This document shows positions 1-4,969 of a stretch of 6,613 nucleotides of DNA, one piece after another (within the stretch, counting starts at the first letter, position 1; every line of letters begins with the position of its first letter). The stretch spans positions 1 to 6,613 of the forward strand of contig DASWQJ010000193.1 in the NCBI GenBank assembly GCA_036403795.1, written 5' to 3'. The stretch comes from Stenotrophomonas_A sp036403795. GTDB lineage: Bacteria > Pseudomonadota > Gammaproteobacteria > Xanthomonadales > Xanthomonadaceae. Position numbers and translations under genes: made by a program. Under the pieces are notes generated by a model. It saw only the letters and a program-made list of their open reading frames with translations, was not told the DNA's origin and ran no database searches.

Positions 1-2
1 CG

Positions 3-38
3 GGTCACTTTTCTTTGCTTGTGCAAAGAAAAGTAACC
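3..38. repeat. Terminal hairpin of the left arm
   Basis: CTTTTCTTTGC (8-18) pairs perfectly with GCAAAGAAAAG (23-33) around a TTGT loop. The stem extends outward to GG/CC at 3-4 and 37-38 with one C/A mismatch (6 against 35). No T-tract follows in either direction, so an intrinsic terminator role is not supported. It marks the outer end of the element. Confidence 0.8.
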
Positions 39-228
39 AAAAGAAACACACTCCACAGCGCGAGCCGAAGCGATGAAGCCGCTTCGGTGCCCTTGCGCTC
101 CTCGGCGGTTAGGGGCACGGCGCGCGAACTCGCTGCGCTCAAACAACGCGCGCCTCTTCGGCCCCTAACCGCCTGCGGTGCTCGGCTCGGCTTACGGAGG
201 GGGTGAGTCAAAGGCCAAAGCCAAAGCC
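3..228 (+). repeat. Left arm of the large inverted repeat
   Basis: The arm pairs with 564-789. It contains, in order, an end hairpin (3-38), a hairpin with an 8-bp stem (65-72 with 80-87, CCGAAGCG/CGCTTCGG), and a long stem (104-116 with 161-173, GGCGGTTAGGGGC/GCCCCTAACCGCC, 13 perfect pairs). Inside that stem is a second 8-bp stem (119-126 with 147-154, GGCGCGCG/CGCGCGCC). The arm ends by running into the hexamer tract. An open frame at 15-206 is not conserved in the other arm because the arms differ by net one base in the first 50 nt, so I do not call it a gene. Confidence 0.85.
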
Positions 229-390
229 AAAGCCAAGGCCAAGGCCAAGGCCAAAGCCAAAGCCAAAGCCAAAGCCAAAGCCAAAGCCAAGGCCAAAGCC
301 AAAGCCAAAGCCAAAGCCAAAGCGAAAGCCAAACCTGAAACCGAAGCCAGGACCGAAGTCAGCGCGAGAGCCCAAGTCGCGGCCAAGGCC
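211..390 (+). repeat. AAAGCC/AAGGCC hexanucleotide tandem repeat, ~20 good plus ~10 decayed units
   Basis: From 211 to 330 the sequence is 20 consecutive hexamers, AAAGCC or AAGGCC, with a single AAAGCG exception at 319-324. From 331 to 390 the six-base period continues in decayed form (AAACCT, GAAACC, GAAGCC, AGGACC, GAAGTC and so on, ending AAGGCC). AAAGCC has no stop in any of the six frames, so the tract opens long frames reading Lys-Ala, Lys-Pro or Gln-Ser on the plus strand and Ala-Leu on the minus strand. None has a convincing start signal or a non-repetitive domain, so I treat them as artefacts. The tract probably grew from the few hexamers present at the inner edge of both arms. Confidence 0.9.
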
Positions 391-563
391 ATGGTGTTAC
401 GGGCGCCGGTCCCGTGTACTGGCATCGTCTTTAACGCCAGCGCAGCAAAGCGCCGCGCAAAGCGCCCCGATTGCAGCGTGGCCCATCGGTACCGATAGAT
501 CAAAAGCGAGCGCGCGCAGCGCGCAAGCAGAGCCAAAGCGCATCGCGCTTGGCGTCCGGCTTT
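391..563. other. Unique centre of the foldback element, no gene recognised
   Basis: These ~170 bases between the hexamer tract and the right arm contain no protein I recognise. Structures visible are a perfect 12-bp palindrome ATCGGTACCGAT at 485-496 and a near-perfect hairpin at 532-553 (GCCAAAGCGC with GCGCTTGGC, one bulged A). Frames that cross it (for example 203-655 plus and 192-536 minus) are open only because of the adjoining repeat. Confidence 0.5.
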
Positions 564-789
564 TGACTTTAGCTCTGGCCCTTGACCTACCCCCTCCCGT
601 CAGCCGAGCCGAGCACCGCAGGGGATTAGGGGCCGAAGAGGCGCGCGTTGTTTGAGCGCAGCGAGTTCGCGCGCCGTGCCCCTAATTCCCGAGGAGCGCA
701 AGGGCACCGAAGCAGCTCCACCGCTTCGGCTCGCGCTGTGGGAGTGTGTTTCTTTGGTTACTTTCTTTGCACAAGCAAAGAAAGTAACC
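564..789 (-). repeat. Right arm of the large inverted repeat
   Basis: This is the reverse-complement counterpart of 3-228. It holds the same chain of hairpins: stem 621-633 with 678-690, CCGAAGC/GCTTCGG at 707-713 with 723-729, and the end hairpin 756-789. Its inner edge (about 564-585) carries roughly four degenerate hexamers that match the start of the left tract but have not expanded. The block 626-685 is identical to the reverse complement of 109-168. Confidence 0.85.
756..789. repeat. Terminal hairpin of the right arm
   Basis: GGTTACTTTCTTTGC (756-770) and GCAAAGAAAGTAACC (775-789) form a perfect 15-bp stem with an ACAA loop. Compared with the left hairpin, both sides of the stem are one T/A shorter, so the length change is compensated and pairing is kept. 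A further 8-bp stem with one wobble (789-796 with 800-807) abuts it on the outside. Confidence 0.85.
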
Positions 790-855
790 CGCGCCCGTAG
801 GGCGTGGAAGCTCTAAAAAGCCCGCGCAGCCGAAAAACCAACCACCACAAAAAAA

Positions 856-1491
856 TCAATCCTGCCGCGGCCAAGCATTAGCCACCTTGCAAAACACCCG
901 AGCCGTCTGCTCAGTGTCATACACCGCACTATGCGCATCCGCAGCATTCCAATCCAACCCAGCCGCCTGCGCAGCACGAGCCAACACCGTCTGCCCATAC
1001 GCAATGCCCGCCAGCGTCACCGTGTCGAACACACTGAACGGATGAAACGGATTGCGCTTGTGCCCCGTGCGCGCCACCGCCGCATTGAGGAAATTCAGGT
1101 CGAAGTGCGCGTTGTGCCCTACCAGGATGGCGCGCTGGCACCCGTGCTTCTTGACCGCCGCACGCACGGGCGCGAAGACATGATCCAGGGCTGCCTTCTC
1201 TTCCTTGGCAAAACGGAAAGGATGGTCGAGCACGATGCCTGTCACTTCGAGTGACTTGGGGTCGATGTCGGTACCCGGGGCCGGAATGAGGTGCGCACTG
1301 CTCGTCTGGCCGGGATATAGCAGGCCGTTCTCGTCCATCTCGATCGGCACCACGGCGATCTCAAGCAGCGCGTGGCGATTCCAGTCGAAACCGCCGGTCT
1401 CGACATCCACCACGACCGGCAGATAGCCGCGGAAGCGGCGTGACATCGGCGTGACCGGGATCGACGCGGGGGTTTCAGCGTTCTCGCTCAT
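856..1491 (-). CDS. rnt: Ribonuclease T (DEDDh 3'-5' exoribonuclease)
   Basis: The 211-residue protein matches RNase T, which trims 3' ends of tRNA (CCA turnover) and other stable RNAs in the cytoplasm, acting as a homodimer. The DEDDh exonuclease motifs are present: VDVETGG with D29 and E31, HNAHFDLNF with D131, and HSAVYDTE with H187 and D192. KRNPFHPFSVFDT and GQTVLARA blocks are also typical of the family. E. coli RNase T is about 215 residues, so this is full length. The ATG at 1491 gives an N-terminus MSENA resembling E. coli MSDNA; an internal ATG at 1446 (residue 16) is less likely. No good Shine-Dalgarno is visible for either start. The gene ends about 65 nt from the foldback element. 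The stop is followed by seven Ts but no hairpin precedes them. It is separated from the RcnB-like gene by 214 nt, so it is probably its own transcription unit. Confidence 0.95.
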   Translation of the reverse strand: MSENAETPASIPVTPMSRRFRGYLPVVVDVETGGFDWNRHALLEIAVVPIEMDENGLLYPGQTSSAHLIPAPGTDIDPKSLEVTGIVLDHPFRFAKEEKAALDHVFAPVRAAVKKHGCQRAILVGHNAHFDLNFLNAAVARTGHKRNPFHPFSVFDTVTLAGIAYGQTVLARAAQAAGLDWNAADAHSAVYDTEQTARVFCKVANAWPRQD

Positions 1492-1574
1492 CCCAATAGC
1501 GTAACAGGTCGCCCGTAGCGCCAGTTTGCGCGCGCGGGCGGCTGTTGGCTGCCGTCCAGCGTGGCCTCAGCGGG

Positions 1575-1610
1575 CTGATGGCCGCCCGCGGGAAGGCGGG
1601 CGGCCATCGG
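1575..1610. terminator. Strong intergenic hairpin without T-tract, between the RcnB-like gene and rnt
   Basis: GATGGCCGCCCGC (1577-1589) pairs perfectly with GCGGGCGGCCATC (1596-1608) around a GGGAAG loop, and the stem extends by a wobble and a C-G pair. It lies about 100 nt past the stop of the RcnB-like gene and upstream of rnt on the minus strand. There is no T-run on either side, so it is not a canonical intrinsic terminator. It could be a transcript 3'-end stabiliser or a REP-like palindrome. The hairpin is certain; its role is inferred. Confidence 0.4.
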
Positions 1611-1705
1611 TGCGAAGGCATTGCGTCGCGAACACCAGAAAGTACGCGCCAGGGCGAATAACTCAACCTGACCCCATTTTCAGTCGGATGCAGGTCCTCG
1701 GTGAC

Positions 1706-2071
1706 TCAGTGGTTGCCGAGGATGACGCTGGCGATCACGCCGGTGGCCACGGCAATCAGCACGTACTCATCGTTCACCCGGCGCCACTGATGGCCCGGCG
1801 GCGGGGAGTGCAGCCCGTGCTTGCGGTAATCCTGGACGTAGTCGCCACGATGGTCGCGGGGCAGGGTCTCGCCCTTCTTCCAATGCTTCTTGGCCTGGCC
1901 GGGCGGCGGGCCCTTCCGGTCATGGTCGTGATCGTGGTCATGGTCGTTATCGCGGCCGCGGTCCTGGTAGTGGTCGTCGCCATGGCCGGCGTGCGGTGGG
2001 GGGGCGGCCAGCGCGATGCCGGGAGCGGCAAGCAGGCACAACGACAACAGGGATGCGGCGACTCGCGACAT
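1706..2071 (-). CDS. RcnB-family periplasmic protein with Asp/His-rich tract
   Basis: This 121-residue protein starts with a signal peptide (residues 1 to about 22, a hydrophobic core ending ALAAP). Residues 24-52 are rich in His and Asp, with an alternating Asp-His run around 41-51. Then comes an RcnB-like domain: a KKGETLP turn (about 65-71), GDYVQDYRKHGL (about 76-87), PPPGHQWRRVNDEYVLI (about 90-106), and a hydrophobic tail of about 15 residues before the end. Founding member RcnB of E. coli is a periplasmic factor in nickel/cobalt homeostasis, with a similar gxTvP...Y...W...YVLI arrangement. Many proteobacterial members have no tested function, so I give no symbol. The Asp/His tract could bind divalent metal, but that is inference. 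The start is well supported by AAGGAG six bases upstream. It is not obviously part of the pst operon, since 275 nt separate it from phoU. Confidence 0.82.
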   Translation of the reverse strand: MSRVAASLLSLCLLAAPGIALAAPPPHAGHGDDHYQDRGRDNDHDHDHDHDRKGPPPGQAKKHWKKGETLPRDHRGDYVQDYRKHGLHSPPPGHQWRRVNDEYVLIAVATGVIASVILGNH

Positions 2072-2077
2072 GGGGCG

Positions 2078-2083
2078 CTCCTT
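2078..2083 (-). promoter_or_regulatory. Shine-Dalgarno for the RcnB-like gene
   Basis: On the minus strand AAGGAG lies six bases before the ATG at 2071. This fixes the start of the small secreted protein. No convincing sigma-70 -35/-10 pair is visible upstream. Confidence 0.7.
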
Positions 2084-2260
2084 GAGGAAGGCAGGAAGAA
2101 TGACCTGCCGGCACGCAAGACGCTAGCCCGCGCGCTCTGAACGACGCATCAAGAACCCATGCACGCCGGCGTCACGATCGAACCTGGGGGGCACGCTCCC
2201 GGCTACGGTGCCAGGCTTGCGGACGCCACGTCTTTCCGGGGCGACATAGGCGCACACGCG

Positions 2261-2315
2261 GTCACGGTCACGGCCACCGCCACCGCCACCGCCACCGCCA
2301 CCGCCGTGACGTGAC
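2261..2315. repeat. Long stem with GCCACC hexamer repeat in its loop, downstream of phoU
   Basis: GTCACGGTCACGGC (2261-2274) pairs with GCCGTGACGTGAC (2303-2315), giving 13 pairs with one bulged base. Five GCCACC hexamers (2273-2302) overlap the inner edge of the stem and fill the loop. It starts about 30 nt after the phoU stop on the minus strand, a place where the end of the pst operon transcript could lie. No T-run follows, so a classic terminator is not shown; it may protect or define the 3' end. The rest of the gap 2072-2346 shows no gene. Confidence 0.5.
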
Positions 2316-2346
2316 CTGACGCGACGTCGTACCGCCGCGCCTCTTC

Positions 2347-3057
2347 TTACGGCGTGACCGTAGTGCTGGTGTCGTCGCGCTTTTCGCGCGGCGGCAGGGG
2401 TTGCTCGCCATGGACCAGGAACCATACGTTCTCGGCGATGTTGGTGGCATGGTCGCCGATGCGCTCGAGGTTCTTCGCCATGAACAACAGATGCGTGCAA
2501 GGCGTAATGCTGCGCGGATCTTCCATCATGTAGGTGAGTAGCTCGCGGAAGAACGCGGTGTACTGGGCGTCCAGCCGGGCATCGGAATCGCGCACGCGCA
2601 GGGCGGCCTCGGCATCGTTTTCGCGATAGGCCTCCAGGGCCGCACGGACCTGGTCGGCCGCCAGCTGGCCGAGTGCGCGCAGGCCCAGGGTCTGCGGCAG
2701 CGCCGGCACGGCGTTGAGGGCGATGGAGCGCTTGGCCACGTTGGCGGCGTAATCGCCGATGCGTTCGATATCGGCGGGAATGCGCAGGCCGGCCAGGATC
2801 TCGCGCAGGTCGCGGGCCATCGGGCCGCGCAGTGCCAGGCGCATGGCGTCGTGGCTGATGGAGTGCTCCAGCGCATCGATGGCTTCATCGTTGGCGATGA
2901 TGCGGTAGGCGGCGTTGTCGTCGCGGCGCTCGACCACGTCCAGTGCCGCTTCCAGCTGGGCCACCGCGGTGTCGCCCATGCGGCCGATCTCCGAGACCAG
3001 GCGGTGCTGCTCTTCGTCGTAGCTCTTGACAATGTGTTCGTTCGGATGGCTGCTCAT
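2347..3057 (-). CDS. phoU: PhoU, phosphate signalling regulator
   Basis: The 236-residue protein is close to the 241 of E. coli PhoU. PhoU links the Pst transporter to the PhoR sensor kinase and keeps the Pho regulon off when phosphate is plentiful. It is all-helical with two tandem three-helix bundles, each carrying a metal-binding signature: DIERIGDYAANVAKR around residues 97-110 (E98, D102) and NLERIGDHATNIAE around 196-209 (E198, D202). LLTYMMEDPRSI near 173-184 is also typical. I chose the ATG at 3057 (MSSHPNEHI) because family similarity begins there and a weak GAGA lies five bases upstream. An in-frame start at 3135 would add 26 Arg/Pro/His-rich residues unlike the family. It is the last pst gene, about 200 nt after pstB. 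Confidence 0.95.
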   Translation of the reverse strand: MSSHPNEHIVKSYDEEQHRLVSEIGRMGDTAVAQLEAALDVVERRDDNAAYRIIANDEAIDALEHSISHDAMRLALRGPMARDLREILAGLRIPADIERIGDYAANVAKRSIALNAVPALPQTLGLRALGQLAADQVRAALEAYRENDAEAALRVRDSDARLDAQYTAFFRELLTYMMEDPRSITPCTHLLFMAKNLERIGDHATNIAENVWFLVHGEQPLPPREKRDDTSTTVTP

Positions 3058-3219
3058 GGGTGTCTCGGGCGTAGGTCGGAGGCGGTAGGGCGGAGAAGGG
3101 CGGTGGTCGTGGGCATGCAGTCTGCGGAACAACATCGGTACTGGCTTCGTTATGGCTGCGGCGACGGCATCATTTGCCGGGGCCAGGGCGTTGGAGGTAG
3201 CGGGGCGTTCGCCATCTCC

Positions 3220-3242
3220 GTCGATGCCACGAGGGCATCGGC
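3220..3242. repeat. Short hairpin in the pstB-phoU gap
   Basis: CGATGCC (3222-3228) pairs with GGCATCG (3234-3240) around a five-base loop, extended by one wobble and one G-C pair. It sits 16 nt past the pstB stop. There is no T-run, so it is more likely a processing or attenuation structure than a full terminator. The 198-nt gap also shows no convincing separate phoU promoter. Confidence 0.45.
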
Positions 3243-3255
3243 TAAACGCGCGCTC

Positions 3256-4086
3256 TTACCCAAACCGGCCCGTGATGTAGTCCTCGGTCTGCTGCTTGGA
3301 CGGCTGCGAGAAAATCACCTCGGTGCGGTCGTGTTCCACCAGGTCGCCCAGGTACATGAAGGAGGTGTAATCAGACACGCGTGCGGCCTGCTGCATGTTG
3401 TGGGTCACGATCAGAATCGTGTACTCGCGCTTGAGCTCTTCGACAAGCTGCTCGATGCGGCTGGTCGAGATGGGATCCAGCGCCGAGGTGGGCTCGTCGA
3501 GCAGCAGCACGCTGGGGCGCAGTGCCACTGCACGCGCGATGCACAGGCGCTGCTGCTGGCCGCCGGACAGGCCCAGCGCGCTCTGGTTGAGCTTGTCCTT
3601 GACCTCGTCCCACAGGGCGCCCTGGCGCAGTGCCTGCTCGACGCGGTCGGCCATTTCCGAGCGCGAGAGCTTTTCGTGGTGACGGATGCCGTAGGCGACG
3701 TTTTCATAGATCGTCATCGGGAACGGCACCGGCTTCTGGAACACCATGCCGACCTTCGAGCGCAGCCGGTTCATCGGGTACTTGGGCGAAAGGATGTTCT
3801 CTCCGTCCAGCAGCACCTCGCCGCGGGCCTCGAGCTTGGGATACAGCGCGTAGATGCGGTTGAAGATGCGCAGCAGCGTCGACTTGCCGCAACCGGAGGG
3901 GCCGATGAGCGCGGTGACGCGGTTCTGCGGTACTTCCAGGTGGATGTTCTTCAGCGCATGGAACTTGTCGTAGTAGAAGTCCAGGCCACGCGCGGCCAGC
4001 TTGACCGGGGCCGGCGCGAGCGTGGCTTCGCCGGACACCGGCACGGCGATGCGCTGCATCGGCACGGCGTTGTTGAGATCGTTCAT
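3256..4086 (-). CDS. pstB: Phosphate ABC transporter ATP-binding protein PstB
   Basis: From the ATG at 4086 the protein has 276 residues, a normal PstB length. It hydrolyses ATP at the cytoplasmic face of the PstCA channel to drive phosphate import. All ABC motifs are present: Walker A GPSGCGKST (62-70), Q-loop glutamine at 117 in VFQKPVPFPMTIYENV, signature LSGGQQQR (173-180), Walker B LLLDEP with D197 and E198, D-loop SALD, and H229 in VTHNM. The FQKPVPFPM stretch and the ending TEDYITGRFG are characteristic of PstB. An in-frame ATG at 4113 would add nine residues and overlap pstA by 8 nt, but it lacks a ribosome site. The 4086 start has GGAAA six bases upstream and gives the MNDL beginning I recall in relatives. 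It lies 19 nt after the pstA stop. Confidence 0.96.
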   Translation of the reverse strand: MNDLNNAVPMQRIAVPVSGEATLAPAPVKLAARGLDFYYDKFHALKNIHLEVPQNRVTALIGPSGCGKSTLLRIFNRIYALYPKLEARGEVLLDGENILSPKYPMNRLRSKVGMVFQKPVPFPMTIYENVAYGIRHHEKLSRSEMADRVEQALRQGALWDEVKDKLNQSALGLSGGQQQRLCIARAVALRPSVLLLDEPTSALDPISTSRIEQLVEELKREYTILIVTHNMQQAARVSDYTSFMYLGDLVEHDRTEVIFSQPSKQQTEDYITGRFG

Positions 4087-4092
4087 GGCGGG

Positions 4093-4097
4093 TTTCC
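4093..4097 (-). promoter_or_regulatory. Probable Shine-Dalgarno deciding the pstB start
   Basis: GGAAA on the minus strand lies six bases before the ATG at 4086. The competing ATG at 4113 has no purine-rich site at a suitable distance. Confidence 0.5.
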
Positions 4098-4105
4098 GGG
4101 AAAGG

Positions 4106-4969
4106 TCAGTCATTGGAGATGCGATTGCGCAGCAGCAGGGCGCGGGCGCCCAGGCTCACCAGCAGCACGAAGACGGTCAACACCAGCGCGCCGGCCCAGG
4201 CCAGCACTTGCCAGGATTCATACGGACTGCCGGCGTATTGATTCATCACCACCGGCACGCTGGCCATCGGGCCAAAGATGTTGTTGTTCCAGTACTGGTT
4301 GCCGAAGGCGGTGAAGAGCAGGGGGGCGGTCTCGCCGCTGATGCGCGCCAGGGCCAACAGGATGCCGGTGACGATGCCGGCCGATGCACTGCGGTAGAGC
4401 ACCTGCACGATCACCTTCCATTGCGGGATGCCCAGCGACAGGGCGGCTTCGCGCATCTGCGAGGGGACCAGCCGCAGCATCTCGTCGGTGGTGCGCACCA
4501 CGACCGGCAGCACGATGAAGGCCAGGGCCAGTGCACCGGCGAAGGCGGAGAACTGTCCGCCGGTCTGCATCACGAAGAGCGTGTACACGAACAGGCCCAA
4601 CACGATGGAAGGTGCCGACAACAGGATGTCGTTGACGAAGCGCACCACGACGCCGGCCTTGCGGGCGTTGCCGTACTCGGCCAGCCACGTGCCCGCGGCG
4701 ATGCCCAGCGGCGTGCCGATGGCGATGGCCAGGCCGCACATCACTGCGCTGCCGAAGAAGGCGTTGAGCAAGCCGCCTTCCTGCATCGGCGGCGGCGTCA
4801 TCTGGGTGAAGAGCTGCCAATTGACCCCGGCAATGCCCTTGGACACCAGGGTCCACAGGATCCAGGCCAGGAAAAACAGGCCGAACACGGCGGTGGCACA
4901 CGACATCAGCAGCGCGAAGCCGTTGAACACGCGGCGGCGCAGGTACAGGCGATCGGCGACGGCAGACAT
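4106..4969 (-). CDS. pstA: Phosphate ABC transporter permease PstA
   Basis: The 287-residue inner-membrane protein forms, with PstC, the phosphate channel. Hydrophobic segments are visible around 17-42, 68-95, 117-134, 140-158, 196-209 and 254-274, consistent with six membrane helices. The EAA loop that contacts PstB is at about 174-193 (EAALSLGIPQWKVIVQVLY), followed by the conserved ALARISGETAPLLFTA (206-221) typical of PstA. The start is set by AAGGAGG seven bases upstream and by the one-base overlap with the pstC stop (TGATG). The same reading frame stays open across all of pstC, up to 6022, but that upstream part is a low-complexity Arg/Pro/Gly shadow and not a fused domain. Confidence 0.96.
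   Translation of the reverse strand: MSAVADRLYLRRRVFNGFALLMSCATAVFGLFFLAWILWTLVSKGIAGVNWQLFTQMTPPPMQEGGLLNAFFGSAVMCGLAIAIGTPLGIAAGTWLAEYGNARKAGVVVRFVNDILLSAPSIVLGLFVYTLFVMQTGGQFSAFAGALALAFIVLPVVVRTTDEMLRLVPSQMREAALSLGIPQWKVIVQVLYRSASAGIVTGILLALARISGETAPLLFTAFGNQYWNNNIFGPMASVPVVMNQYAGSPYESWQVLAWAGALVLTVFVLLVSLGARALLLRNRISND

Larger units (their letters stand above)
1..790. repeat. Composite foldback element: two ~225-bp inverted arms around a hexamer tract and unique centre
   Basis: Reading the right end (about 564-789) as its reverse complement gives nearly the same sequence as the left end (about 3-228): an end hairpin containing CTTTGC/GCAAAG, then a CCGAAGC hairpin, an identical 60-bp block, a CTGCGGTGCTCGGCTCGGCT block, and a few AAAGCC-like hexamers at the inner edge. 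Between the arms are a long hexamer tract and a centre with no recognised gene. The arms differ by single-base insertions and deletions that shift frame, which argues against coding. No transposase is visible, so if it moves it would be non-autonomous. The left flank is cut by the window edge, so a target duplication cannot be judged. I recall similar dispersed repeats in Xanthomonadaceae genomes, but cannot confirm that here. Confidence 0.8.

Noticed and set aside
15..206. Open frame for a 63-residue Arg-rich peptide in the left arm
   Set aside because: The right arm differs by net one base near the start, so the frame is not kept. The sequence is explained by hairpin structure, and no ribosome site is seen.
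178..655. Lys-Ala (178-498) and Lys-Pro (203-655) repeat proteins on the plus strand, and the Ala-Leu frame at 192-536 on the minus strand
   Set aside because: All arise because the AAAGCC hexamer lacks stops in every frame. There is no distinct domain, GTG starts are fortuitous, and three overlapping frames cannot all be real.
1..790. CRISPR array or integron
   Set aside because: The repeats are contiguous hexamers and two inverted arms. There are no regular repeat-spacer units, no cas genes, and no integrase.
849..858. T-run after the rnt stop as an intrinsic terminator
   Set aside because: No stable hairpin directly precedes the Ts on the minus strand.
3058..3135. Upstream in-frame start extending PhoU by 26 residues
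   Set aside because: The extension is Arg/Pro/His-rich and unlike PhoU N-termini. The ATG at 3057 matches family length.
2851..4314. 487-codon plus-strand open frame
   Set aside because: It is wholly antisense to phoU, pstB and the end of pstA, which are clear family members. Long antisense frames are common in high-GC DNA, and its protein is low-complexity Arg/Gly/Ala/His.
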